A stretch of DNA of 64,000 nt from Anaerolineales bacterium (GTDB taxonomy: Bacteria; Chloroflexota; Anaerolineae; Anaerolineales; E44-bin32). The stretch is taken from contig JAFGNH010000037.1 of assembly GCA_016927115.1 (NCBI GenBank), forward strand, positions 1 through 64,000, in the 5' to 3' direction. Shown here piece by piece: positions 46,260 to 57,300 of the stretch (position 1 is its first letter; each line of letters starts with the position of its first letter). A program made the translations under genes and the position numbers. The notes beneath the pieces were generated by a model, which made no database searches, was not told the origin of the DNA, and saw only the letters and a program-made list of their open reading frames with translations.

Positions 46260-48560
46260 ATGCAAAATTCAACCATCCTCTTTACTGCAACTATTGCTGA
46301 AAAAATCAAGCGCTATATTGTTCAGGCACCTGAAATTGCCTTGAAAGCCAGAGCGGGACAGTTTGTAATTCTGCGTCTCGAAGAAGAGGGAGAGCGAATC
46401 CCCTTAACTATTGTGGATGCGGATCCGGAAAATGGAACCATTACACTCGTTGTTCAGGAAGTTGGGAAGACTACGAATCATCTGGCTGAAATGAACACAG
46501 GTGATTGCATCAGAGATCTTGTCGGCCCTCTGGGAAATGCATCAAAAATTGTGAAGAATTGCCGGGTGGTAGTCATTGGCGGCGGCGTGGGGACTGCTGT
46601 GAGTTATCCGGTTGTTAAGGCACTCAAAGCATCAGACGATTTTGTAACAACGATTATCGGCGCCAGAAATAAGGATCTCGTCATCCTTAAAGATGAAATG
46701 TCTGCACTGAGTGATGCCTGCTTTGTAGCCACGGATGATGGCAGCTGCGGTCAACAGGGATTTGTTACAGATATTCTGAAAACATTGCTGGAGAGTGGAG
46801 AGAAGTATGACCATGCTTACGCCATGGGGCCGCTGCCCATGATGCGGGCTGTGACAGAAGTAACTCGCCGGTTTGATATTCCCACAATGGTGAGTCTGAA
46901 TCCAATCATGGTGGATGGAACCGGTATGTGCGGCGGGTGCCGTGTACGAGTGGGGGGCGAGAACAAGTTTGCCTGTGTAGACGGCCCGGAGTTTGATGGA
47001 CATCTGGTTGACTTTACTTCGCTGATCAATCGCAATCGCGCTCATAAGCATGAAGAACAATGTGCACTCGAAGAAAATATCGCCAGGCTGCAGGCGCTCA
47101 GCCCGAAAGAACGGATGGCGATTTCACGTCATGAGATGCCGGAGCGGCCTGTAGAAAAACGAATCCATTGTTTTGAAGAGGTCAACCTGGGGTTTTCTGA
47201 AGCATATGCCATTCAGGAAGCCAATCGCTGTCTGCAGTGCCGCCACCCAGCGTGCGTGGAAGGCTGCCCTGTAGGGGTTCGGATTCCGGATTTTCTGCAC
47301 CTGATTGAGCAGCAGGAGTATATAAAAGCTGCCAAAATTATCCACGAAGATAATGTGCTTTCGCGTGTTTGTGCACGGGTTTGTCCACAGTCTGATCAAT
47401 GTGAGGGTTCCTGTATTCTGACAAAACGCGGTGAAGCGGTAGCGATCGGTGCGCTGGCGCGGTTTGTAACTGATTATGCTGCTGAGCATGAAACCGTTGA
47501 AGAGCTGCCTGCGATAGAGAAATTGGGGTACAGTGTCGCAGTGGTCGGGTCAGGCCCGGCTGGCTTGAGTTGTGCTGGTGATCTTATACGACAGGGATAT
47601 GACGTAACAGTCTTTGAGGCTTTTCATGATTTTGGTGGTGTGCTGATTTACGGTATTCCAGAGTTCCGTCTGCCTAAGGAAATTGTGCAGAATGATATTG
47701 CGGCGCTGCAGGCATTGGGGGTCAAGTTCCAGGCAAACACACTGATCGGTGTTACCTATACCGTAGACGAGCTGCTTACACAGGAAGGTTTTGATGCCGT
47801 ATTTATCGGCGTGGGTGCCGGACTGCCGTATTTTATGGAAATTCCTGGTGAGAACCTGATTGGTGTCTTTTCCGCTAATGAATTTCTGACCAGAGTAAAT
47901 CTGATGAAAGCCTGGCAGTTCCCCAGGGTGGATACACCTGTGTTCAATGTACAGGGAAAGCATGTGGCTGTCATAGGCGGGGGGAACACAGCACTGGACT
48001 CGGCTCGAGTGGCCCTGCGGCTTGGAGCAAGCCAGGTGGATATGATTTACCGGCGCAGTGAAGCCGAAATGCCCGGCAGGATTGAAGAGATTAAACACGC
48101 AAAGAGTGAAGGTGTCAGGTTCCAGTTTCTTTGCAACCCTGTTGCTTTTTATGGCGATGAGGATGATTGGCTTACGAGGATACGCTTGATCCGTATGGAG
48201 TTGGGAGAACCGGATACCAGCGGACGCCGCCGCCCGGAACCTGTGGAGGGATCTGAGTTTGAAATGCCTGTAGACATGGTTGTTATTGCTATCGGTAACG
48301 GTGCGAATCCGATTATTCAGAAAACAACCAATGATCTGGAATTCAATAAACGGGGCAACATAATTGTGGATAGTGAAAGTATGTATACCGGCAAAGAGGG
48401 TGTTTTTGCAGGTGGTGATATCGTCACCGGTGGTGCAACGGTTATTCTGGCTATGAGCGCCGGGAGAAAAGCAGCTGCTTCGATTGACAGGTACCTGTCT
48501 ATGAAGAGTGATGTACGGTTTACTGAAGAGCCATCCTTGTTAGCGGCGCCGGGCGATTGA
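46260..48560 (+). CDS. fused NfnA/NfnB-like (SudB-SudA type) ferredoxin:NADP oxidoreductase / glutamate synthase small-subunit-like protein
   Basis: N-terminal FNR-like domain with CGGCRVRVGG; C-terminal C-x2-C-x3-C-x3-CP clusters (CLQCRHPACVEGCPVGV; CARVCPQSDQCEGSC), VAVVGSGPAGLSCAGDL, VAVIGGGNTALDSARVALRLGA. Confidence 0.9.
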   Translation: MQNSTILFTATIAEKIKRYIVQAPEIALKARAGQFVILRLEEEGERIPLTIVDADPENGTITLVVQEVGKTTNHLAEMNTGDCIRDLVGPLGNASKIVKNCRVVVIGGGVGTAVSYPVVKALKASDDFVTTIIGARNKDLVILKDEMSALSDACFVATDDGSCGQQGFVTDILKTLLESGEKYDHAYAMGPLPMMRAVTEVTRRFDIPTMVSLNPIMVDGTGMCGGCRVRVGGENKFACVDGPEFDGHLVDFTSLINRNRAHKHEEQCALEENIARLQALSPKERMAISRHEMPERPVEKRIHCFEEVNLGFSEAYAIQEANRCLQCRHPACVEGCPVGVRIPDFLHLIEQQEYIKAAKIIHEDNVLSRVCARVCPQSDQCEGSCILTKRGEAVAIGALARFVTDYAAEHETVEELPAIEKLGYSVAVVGSGPAGLSCAGDLIRQGYDVTVFEAFHDFGGVLIYGIPEFRLPKEIVQNDIAALQALGVKFQANTLIGVTYTVDELLTQEGFDAVFIGVGAGLPYFMEIPGENLIGVFSANEFLTRVNLMKAWQFPRVDTPVFNVQGKHVAVIGGGNTALDSARVALRLGASQVDMIYRRSEAEMPGRIEEIKHAKSEGVRFQFLCNPVAFYGDEDDWLTRIRLIRMELGEPDTSGRRRPEPVEGSEFEMPVDMVVIAIGNGANPIIQKTTNDLEFNKRGNIIVDSESMYTGKEGVFAGGDIVTGGATVILAMSAGRKAAASIDRYLSMKSDVRFTEEPSLLAAPGD

Positions 48561-48727
48561 TCCCATTGATTCTGCCGGGTATATAGGGAAACCGCCAGAG
48601 ACCGAATACAGCAGATAGAATAGCAAACACGACAGAAAATACTGTAAGGTTTTTGGAGCATACTATCCGAAAAACCTGACAGTTTTGTGTTCCCTGTGTG
48701 AGTTCCGTGTCAGACAGCCGCAGGTGA

Positions 48728-50284
48728 TCAGAGATTTCGGAGCAGACGCAGTTCGGGCAGCAGGAATGGTACGACAATAATTGTGCCCACGGCAAGTGCA
48801 GCAGTACCTGTGACCAATGGGGCCGCAGTGAGCAAGGATGCCACAAGCAGGCTGGCGGCAGCACCCAGTACAGTACCGGTAATAACACGCAGTAAAGGTT
48901 TGCGCTGGTGCAGGATCGAAGGAAAACTGCGGGATAGAATATACAGCAACAAGCCCGTTTCGAGTGTGAAAGCCAGACTGTTACTCAGGGCAATTCCAGC
49001 AGCACCCATGGCGCGGTACAGCAGGATCCCCACGGTAACAAACACAGCCGCACCGAGGCCGCGGCTGATCAGAGGTATGCGTGCATTCTGTCTGGCGTAA
49101 AAAGCCCGTGCGGCAATCTCAAGCAGTGAATGCCCGATCAGACCCAGCAGATATGCTCTGGCGGCATGGACAACCAGGGTTGTCCCGTGTGAGTCGAAAC
49201 CGAATACGGCTTCAATCAGCGGTCTGATGGTTACCGAGAGCAGCACGGCTGAGGGAATTGTCAGTGCAAGGATGATCCGGATGGCGCGCTGGACGGAGTC
49301 AGCAAAGGATGAGTCATCTTTACGGGCAAAAAACTCCGAAAGTGTGGGGTGAATGGCTGTGCCGATGGCTGTTCCGAAAATTGTCTCCGGCACCTGCATG
49401 ATCAGCCAGCCATAGGCGAGGGCGGTGATAGAACCTGTATCCAAACGGGATGCAAGGTTATCCTGTACGACAAAAATCAATTGAAAGACTCCGATGGTGA
49501 GAATCCGGGGGGCAAAGAGTCGTGCAACACGGAGCACACCCGGATAGCGTATCTGCAGGCTGGGAGACCATCTGAATTTGAACCGCACAAGGCCGGGCAC
49601 CTGAATGGCCAGGTGGAGGACTGCCCCCAGGATCACACCGTAGACCAGACCGTGGATTCCCAGACCGAATGCCGGCAGTGTAAGGCCCCCGATCTGATAG
49701 CCGTCGGCAGGCGCAAGCACAAGAGCGCCGAAAATCTGGCCGCTGTCAAACAGAACCGGAGCCAGAGCTGGCAGCAGGAAATGCTGATTCGCCTGGAGTC
49801 CTGCACTTACCAATCCGCTGACAGAAAAGATCAGGGTAGCGATCAGGTTCAGACGCATCAAATCAGCTACAAGGTCCTGCATCTCCCGGTTGAATCCGGG
49901 GACGATGCCTGCTTCTGCGCTCACAATTTGATCCGCAAAGAGTGCCAGGAAAACAGAAGCCAGAGCGGTAATTAAAAATGCCCAGTTTGCCACACGGCTG
50001 AACAGATTCCACAGTTCCTCGCGGCCGGAGCGGTCGAGAGTCTGGGAAAGTACCGGGATGAAGGCGACAGCGAGTGCCCCACCGGAGATTGCAGCAAAAA
50101 GCAGATCCGGCAGGTTGTTGGCGGCATTGAAGACATCGAGATCTGTACTGACGCCGAATTGGCGGCCGATTACAATCTGCCGAAGCATCCCGAACAGTTT
50201 ATCGAGCGTAAAAAAGATGGCAAGCAGCAGTGAAGACCGGGCAACATGGGTTAAGAGCGGTTTTTTTTCCTGTTGGGGTTTCAT
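48728..50284 (-). CDS. murJ: lipid II flippase MurJ
   Basis: FTLDKLFGMLRQIVIGRQFGVSTDLDVFNAANNLPDLLFAAISGGALAVAFIPVLS. Confidence 0.92.
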   Translation of the reverse strand: MKPQQEKKPLLTHVARSSLLLAIFFTLDKLFGMLRQIVIGRQFGVSTDLDVFNAANNLPDLLFAAISGGALAVAFIPVLSQTLDRSGREELWNLFSRVANWAFLITALASVFLALFADQIVSAEAGIVPGFNREMQDLVADLMRLNLIATLIFSVSGLVSAGLQANQHFLLPALAPVLFDSGQIFGALVLAPADGYQIGGLTLPAFGLGIHGLVYGVILGAVLHLAIQVPGLVRFKFRWSPSLQIRYPGVLRVARLFAPRILTIGVFQLIFVVQDNLASRLDTGSITALAYGWLIMQVPETIFGTAIGTAIHPTLSEFFARKDDSSFADSVQRAIRIILALTIPSAVLLSVTIRPLIEAVFGFDSHGTTLVVHAARAYLLGLIGHSLLEIAARAFYARQNARIPLISRGLGAAVFVTVGILLYRAMGAAGIALSNSLAFTLETGLLLYILSRSFPSILHQRKPLLRVITGTVLGAAASLLVASLLTAAPLVTGTAALAVGTIIVVPFLLPELRLLRNL

Positions 50285-50362
50285 TATTTGCTCCATCAGG
50301 CAGCCTCGGAAAACGAAAAACCAGAATTCAGCCCATTAAAAGAAAAAAATCTGGTATGGATT

Positions 50363-51676
50363 TTACGGATATGCGCCGACCCGTTCAAGCTGGATCCGAG
50401 CCGGATCCCAATCCGGGTGCAGTTCCAGCGCGACGCGCCAGTCATGTATGGCCTGATCAATATCGCCCAGGCCTTCGTATGCTAACCCGCGCCAGTAGAA
50501 GCATTCCTCAAGCACAGGCTCACTGATAGTTTCGAGCAGGGTTGTGTTGGCCAGGTTGATGACATCTCCAAAGCGACCGCTGTAGTAGTATGCCCAGAAA
50601 GGCCCGGTTTGATACCACATAATCCGGTATGGTCGTGAGACATCATCTAATGTAAGGGATGCGTAGATGGCAAAAGCCTGGTCATAGGCGTAGGCAGCGT
50701 CTACATACTGCTGCAGGGCAACATGACTGGTGCCGAGATTAAACCAGGCAAAAAACTCATCCAGTTCGGTTTCGGTCTGTGTTTGTGATACGGCTGTTTC
50801 AAGTGCATGCTGAGCTGCCCAGGCAGAATCGAGCCAGGGGCCCAGCGCTTCGAAGAGGGCTTCTTCCTGTTCGGCAGGATATACAACCAGGAAGATGTAG
50901 TTAAAGGAAATCCATCCGTCGAGGAACTCATCGTAAGTTGTCAGATGGTCCTTGCCGTCTTTAATATAGGTGTCCTGCACAAGAAAGGAGTTTATTGTGT
51001 CGTCGTAGCCGGTAACAAACTGGTAGTGGCCAAGCCAGCCAAGGTTGCCGGTGTAGTCAACCTCATAGTACCCTTTCTCGACAAGAACGGGGAACCCGGC
51101 GGAAATAAGTTGTTTGAGAACCTGGATATCGCCACCCTGCCGGATGATCATATTCAGAAAAGTCTGAGTGCGGACGAAATCTTCCATTTCGGAGGGCAGG
51201 ACATTCTTATCCTTGTCAGAAGGTTTGACATAGGCACCAACAACATCACGATCCCCGTCCCATCCCCAGAAGTTAAGTGCCATGGAGAGGTTTGATGGTC
51301 CGCAGTAATTCCAGCGATTGTGCTGGTCTTCATATTGAACGCCCTCGAGGAAAACGGACTGAGGGAGAGGTTGAAGGGTTGGTGTTGGAGTGGCGGGTTC
51401 CGGTGTAGGGGTTTCAGGTGCGTCGGTTACTTCAGGTGTGAGTGCAGACAGGGTCTGCTGTACGATCGTTGCTAGCTGCTGCTGTTGTTCCGGCACAAAA
51501 ATGGCTTCCTCCGGCGGATTGATCGCATATTTTATCCGTGTCTGCAGCTCATCAATACGCCAGGAGAGTTTCTCATGGATGAAGGGGATTTGATAAAGAG
51601 CGATGGCCAGTATTCCTGTCAGCACAGGGATACCGATAAACCACAGCAGAGTTTTCTTACGCGTTGTCCGAAACAT
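50363..51676 (-). CDS. C39-like peptidase with TPR-like C-terminus, membrane-anchored
   Basis: N-terminal TM; NYCGPSNLSMALNFWGW; GFPVLVEKGYYEVDYTGNLGWLGHYQFVTGYDD; TPEPATPTPT linker. Confidence 0.78.
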   Translation of the reverse strand: MFRTTRKKTLLWFIGIPVLTGILAIALYQIPFIHEKLSWRIDELQTRIKYAINPPEEAIFVPEQQQQLATIVQQTLSALTPEVTDAPETPTPEPATPTPTLQPLPQSVFLEGVQYEDQHNRWNYCGPSNLSMALNFWGWDGDRDVVGAYVKPSDKDKNVLPSEMEDFVRTQTFLNMIIRQGGDIQVLKQLISAGFPVLVEKGYYEVDYTGNLGWLGHYQFVTGYDDTINSFLVQDTYIKDGKDHLTTYDEFLDGWISFNYIFLVVYPAEQEEALFEALGPWLDSAWAAQHALETAVSQTQTETELDEFFAWFNLGTSHVALQQYVDAAYAYDQAFAIYASLTLDDVSRPYRIMWYQTGPFWAYYYSGRFGDVINLANTTLLETISEPVLEECFYWRGLAYEGLGDIDQAIHDWRVALELHPDWDPARIQLERVGAYP

Positions 51677-51709
51677 GGGTGAATTATAACCGAGAGTTGT
51701 CCACTTGAT

Positions 51710-52999
51710 CTACCGGTGGATCAATGCGTCTCGCTCCGGCCCGACGGATACCATACGGACGGGGAGGTTTGTTTCGGTTTCAATCAAACGGATATACTGC
51801 TGTGCTCCTGCAGGCAGTTTGTCCGGGCTGCGCACAGATGTGATGGGTTCTGCCCAACCGGGTAGTTCGGTGTAAACCGGCATATAACTTCCGATGGCGT
51901 CTGGTGTATCCGTGAGGTTTGGTGAGGAGAGACCGTTGCAGGAATAGGCAGTACAGACTTGCAGCGGTGAAATCCCGGAGAGAATATCCAGCTTGGTGAG
52001 TGTGAGCTCGGTGAAGCCATTCACTCTGGCGGCATAACGAAGGAGAACAAGATCCAGCCAGCCGCAGCGGCGAGGGCGTCCGGTTGTTGTACCGAATTCG
52101 TCCCAGGGGTTTTCGCCGGTGCCGCGCAGCAGATCGCCTTCGGGCCCAGTGAGTTCAGTGGGAAAGGGTCCCTCGCCGACTCTGGTTTGGAAGGCTTTGG
52201 TGACACCGATAATACGCTGCAGAAAAGAGGGGCCGATTCCGAGTCCGAGCAGGGCTCCCGGCGCAGTCGGGCTGGAGCTGGTTACGTACGGATAGCTTCC
52301 GTGATCGATATCAAGCAGGGTGCCCTGGGCTCCTTCTGCGAGAACGGTTTTCCCCGCTTCAAGAGCTTCAGCGATTTTCGAGCCGGTGTCTGCCAGATAT
52401 GGTTTCAGGCGGGTGGCAATCTGGTGGAAGCGGGCGCTGATCGCTTCGGCATCCAGAGGGGGTTGTCCGTAGATTCGTTCCAGTAGTTTATTTGCGGCTG
52501 CAACATGTTCACGGATCAGGCGGGCAAAGGTATCCGGTTTTTCCATGGCGCCGGCCCGGATGCCGCGTCGGGCGGCTTTATCTACATAGGCCGGCCCGAT
52601 GCCGCGCCTGGTTGTGCCGATTTTTAATCCACCACGCTGGGATTCCTGCGCACCATCCAGGGCGATATGAGCCGGGGTGAGGATATGAGCAGCCCGCGAT
52701 ATTTTCAGGCGTTCCGGGCTGATATCGACACCCAGCTTTTTCAGGTCATCAAGCTCGGCAATAAACCGCTCGGGGTTGATCACCATTCCATTTCCAAGAA
52801 TGCACAGCGTATGTGGATGAATGATACCGGAAGGAATAAGGTGCAGCTTGTATATTTGACTACCGACGGTAACGGTATGCCCGGCATTGTCCCCGCCGGA
52901 GAATCGAGCGGTGATATCGGCTTTTACTGCCAACAGGTCTGTAATGCGGCCTTTTCCCTCATCTCCCCATTGTGCGCCCAGGATCATATCAAGAGGCAT
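51710..52999 (-). CDS. purA: adenylosuccinate synthetase
   Basis: MILGAQWGDEGKGRITDLLA; GGDNAGHTV; GTTRRGIGPAYVDKAARRGIR; EGAQGTLLDIDHGSYPYVTSS. Confidence 0.96.
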   Translation of the reverse strand: MPLDMILGAQWGDEGKGRITDLLAVKADITARFSGGDNAGHTVTVGSQIYKLHLIPSGIIHPHTLCILGNGMVINPERFIAELDDLKKLGVDISPERLKISRAAHILTPAHIALDGAQESQRGGLKIGTTRRGIGPAYVDKAARRGIRAGAMEKPDTFARLIREHVAAANKLLERIYGQPPLDAEAISARFHQIATRLKPYLADTGSKIAEALEAGKTVLAEGAQGTLLDIDHGSYPYVTSSSPTAPGALLGLGIGPSFLQRIIGVTKAFQTRVGEGPFPTELTGPEGDLLRGTGENPWDEFGTTTGRPRRCGWLDLVLLRYAARVNGFTELTLTKLDILSGISPLQVCTAYSCNGLSSPNLTDTPDAIGSYMPVYTELPGWAEPITSVRSPDKLPAGAQQYIRLIETETNLPVRMVSVGPERDALIHR

Positions 53000-53190
53000 G
53001 ATTCCCTCCTTCTGACAGAAAAAATCTATGTGCGGTACGACCGGATCATACCAGACATCACGCTCTTTGCAACGATTCCTTGCAGTTATACTTACATTTC
53101 TTCATTCTACTACTGAGAAACGGCACAAGGTTATTGATCTGTTCCAGATGCAGCGATCAGGCTATAATCAGGAAGCGGAGGATGGCTTCT

Positions 53191-53985
53191 ATGGGCAAAA
53201 AAGGTAGGATGCTTCTCAGCATTCCAGTTGTAGTACTTCTTGCTTCCTTTCTCAATCCATTTCACCTGTACTCTGTTGAGACGTCTTCACTTACCCAGGG
53301 AACATTCCCAACTCCGACCCCCGATGCTGAAGGGAATATTATCTATGTGGTTCAGTCCGGCGATTCGCCCTGGACGATTGCCGCTGTTGCCGGAATCACT
53401 CTGGAAGAATTGTATGCCCTGAATGGAATGCAGCAGGACGATTTTATCACGCCCGGTATGCAGCTTCTGCTGGGGACGGCTCCACTTCCTACGGAGACCT
53501 CTCCGCCGGCGGCTCAGCTCACCGAAACTGCGATGGCGATACCCTCCACTCCGGTCTATGGAGTGGGTGAAATCTGCATCCTGATTTTTGAGGATGAAAA
53601 CGGGAATGCGCGCCTGGACGAGACTGAAGGCGCACTCCCCGATGGGCAGATCAGTGTCATTGGAGTTGATGGAACGCAGGTTGGTGAACACACAACAGAT
53701 ACGGATCCAGAGGGATTCTGTTTTAAGGATGTTGAGTATGGTGATTACAATGTAAGTGCTGCAGTTCCGGAACACTTCAATGCCACCACGAGTATGAACC
53801 TTGGGATCACGCTTGAAGCCGGTGATGTGAGCTATATCCAGTTTGGTGCACAAGCCAGTGGAGTGGTTGATCTTCCTGACAACGACCAGGGTAATCAGCG
53901 TTCCCTGGTGTTGGGGATTCTCGGGGTGTGTCTGCTGATCGCGGCTGGAGGTCTTGGATTCTACGCTTTTCGGTACACCCGTTGA
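53191..53985 (+). CDS. LysM-domain membrane-anchored protein
   Basis: NIIYVVQSGDSPWTIAAVAGITLEELYALNGMQQDDFITPGMQLLL; C-terminal TM; SD GGAGG favours ATG 53191. Confidence 0.82.
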   Translation: MGKKGRMLLSIPVVVLLASFLNPFHLYSVETSSLTQGTFPTPTPDAEGNIIYVVQSGDSPWTIAAVAGITLEELYALNGMQQDDFITPGMQLLLGTAPLPTETSPPAAQLTETAMAIPSTPVYGVGEICILIFEDENGNARLDETEGALPDGQISVIGVDGTQVGEHTTDTDPEGFCFKDVEYGDYNVSAAVPEHFNATTSMNLGITLEAGDVSYIQFGAQASGVVDLPDNDQGNQRSLVLGILGVCLLIAAGGLGFYAFRYTR

Positions 53986-54331
53986 TACACTCTTACATCT
54001 GATTGGGCTGGAATAATCCCGTTATTCTTGATCCCACAGGAAACATTCCTGTCGTCGGTGTTTTTCCCCTTTTTGATCCGAATACACTGCTGGAGATCAG
54101 AAAATTTATCTGTTTGTAATCTACAGCTGTTTCCCTGTTATCAACGATGTTTTTATACGCAGTCACTCCTGTTATCACACCCTTTTTTGGATACCTTTTA
54201 TGGCAATGTTTCCAAGAACCTGTTAGATTCCAGTCTGGGGTCATTGTGTATAGATTTACCAGGTATCACCTGTGGTTTTACTTTCAGGACAGAACTACAA
54301 TCAATAAGCGAGGAGCTGCTGGAGTTAGTGG

Positions 54332-57300
54332 ATGGATAGAGCAAATATTTCATTTATTACCCAGAGAATTAAAAAGAAGCAGAATATCTCTGAGATTCTC
54401 TACCAGATATTGGAGAGAATTGAGATCGTTCTGGAGACTACTGGTAGTGTCATCGTGATGCATGGTCTCGATTCTGCTTCTGAATCCTCGATTTTAATCT
54501 ATCCACAAACCGGACCGGAAGCGAATATAAATCAGACAAAGTTGAAAGACCTGGGAAGAGGGTGTGGTGAAATCCACAACAGGCTTGTACTTTCCGCCCC
54601 CTCATTGAACGCACTGGGTCTGACTTTTCCCCAGATAAAAGACGAATTGTTTGCTGTGGCTGAGCCGATCATCATCAATAATACTGTCGAAGGAGTCATC
54701 CTCGCCATTCGTGAAAATAGCAGGAAGTTTTCTTCAGCAGAATATGAGATACTGCAGCTTTTTGCTTCACAGGCCTCCATGGCTATCGAAAACTCAGCGT
54801 TGATTTCCACTGTACAGGAGCGAGCCGTTCGCGTACTGCAGATGAACCACCTGACCAATGCTGCATTGAGGGCCGGGGACTTGCAGTCCCTGTTGAGGGT
54901 TGTATCTGAAGGGATGGCGGATCTGATCCATGCTGATGGATGCCTGATTGTATTATGGGATGAAGACCGTGGAGAGCCAGTTCCGATGTCCGCCTTTGGT
55001 CCGGAGCGCGATATTTTTCCTCAAACAAAGCTGAGTATCCATGATCATGAGATGATACGGAATGTTCTCAGTGCATCGCGGCCATATCTTTTTGAGGATT
55101 TCTCACGGGGTTCCTTTAATTATAAAAAATCGATGCTTTTCCAGTCCGCCCAGGCAGGCATGGCACTGCCCCTGATTACCGGCAAACGCTGGCTGGGTGT
55201 AATTTTCCTGACTTATATGAATAATCATGCGTTTCAGGAGGAAGAAATCCAGCTCTGTGAGCAGGCTGCTGCACAGGCGGTGCTTGCGCTGGCGAAGACA
55301 CAGGCTTTTGAGGCAGAACAGCAGCGAAATGTGGAGCTGGAAGCCCTGCGCCTGGCAAACCTGAGTATTACCTCCAGCCTGGACATCCGTCTTGTCCTTG
55401 AGACCATTCTTGAGCAGACTCTGCAGATGGTGGATGGGGAAGATGCGCATGTGTTTTTATATGAGGGAGACCGTCTGATGTTTGGGGCAGCCAGGTGGAC
55501 AGGCGAGTATCAACGAGAACCCTATAAAGAACCCAGAAAAGATGGTCTTACCTATAGTGTTGCACGAAGTGGCCGTCGTATTGTTGTTGAGGATGTGAGT
55601 GAACATCCGCTTTTTAAGACCTGGAACTGGGGGGGGGCGATAATCGGGCTTCCCATTCGGGTAGGAAACCATGTGCTCGGAGTAATGAATGTGGCTTATG
55701 ATAAGCCGCATAAATTCTCTCAGGCGGAAATCCGTGTGCTGGAGCTGATGGCTGATCAGGCTTCGATTGCGCTGGAAAATGCCCGTTTATTTGACCGGAT
55801 GGATGCTGAGCGTCGTCGGGTTTCTTTTCTGTACGATGTGGCCCGTGAGGTGGGGAGCAGCCTGAGCCTGAAAAAGACACTTAAGCAGGCTACGGAACGG
55901 ATCAGGCAAAATCTGGATGGATATCTTGGTAGTGCATTCATTTACTATCCTGAGGTAGAGCAGATTGAAATGGTCTGTTCCTATTCCCGTGATGAGACAG
56001 ATGCTGAATCATGGAATGTCCTGAAACGTATGAGTACAGGCGATGGTATCGAAGGCTGGGTTGTGAAAAACAGGGAGTGTGCAGTACTTGACGATTTCCG
56101 CTCCGACCCGCGCTGGAAAAACTATGGAATTGTCATTCCGGATGAGGTTGTGGCCATGGTTGCTATGCCGCTGCTTTCCGGTGAGGACCTGTACGGTGTA
56201 ATTTCCATTTTGGCAGAAACCCCGTTTGATCAGGCCCAGGTTGATATGGTTCAGGCTGTCAGCCATCAGATCGGGCTGGCACTTTCTAATGCCGCCAGCT
56301 ATCAGTCGCTGCAACGGAAACTGAATGAACGCCAGCTTCTTCAGCAGATTGCCCAGGCTGTAAACCGCCGCTATGAATTGGAGCCCCTGCTGAAAGAAGT
56401 AGTAGATCAGATTGCGGCACTGCTGGATCTTGAGCTGGTGGAAGTTTTCCTCCGTGATGGAGATGTCCTCAGGCTGAGAGCTGCCAACACCGAGCTCACA
56501 GAGGAAAAAATGGATATTCCTATCCAGGAGGGGATCGTCGGCCGGGCAGCCAGGGAAGAAAAACCATTGCTGGTGGAGGATGTCAGCAAAGATCCGGATT
56601 TTGTCGGGGATATTAATATCATCGAATCGGAAATAGCAGTTCCACTGAAGCGGGCGGATGAAGTGATTGGTATTTTGAATGTGGAAGCAAGCCGAAGGCG
56701 GAGGCTGCAGTTGGATGATCTGCGACTTCTAACTCTAATTTCGGATCAGATTGCGGTGGCCTCGGAACGGGCCAGCCTGTATGGGCGCCTGCGAAACCAG
56801 ACCCTCCAGCTGGAGGAACTGGTGGCAGAGCGGACAGCTGAGCTGGAAAGTGCGCTGGAGAAAGCCCAGCAGGCCGATAAACTGAAGACCCAGTTTGTTG
56901 CAGATGTCTCCCATGAACTGCGAACACCACTCACCAATATCCAACTGTATCTTGAACTTCTTGAAATGGGTAGCGAGGATAAATCCGACGAATATATGAG
57001 TACGCTTCATCGGGAAACTGAGCGTCTGACAACCTTGATTGAAAGTTTGCTGGCAATTTCCAGGCTGGATACCGATACGGTAAGGATGAATATTCAGGAG
57101 CTGGATCTCAATGCATTGGTTGAACGGCTGGTCCAGGATCGCAGGCGATTGTTCACGGAGAAGGATGTGGCGCTGACTTTTGAACCAGAACACCAGCTGT
57201 CAAAAGTTATGGGAGATGAGGGTTCACTTTCTCAGGTTGTGGCCAACTTACTGACAAATGCGCTGCAATATACCCAGAGAGGCGGGAGCGTTTCGCTCCA

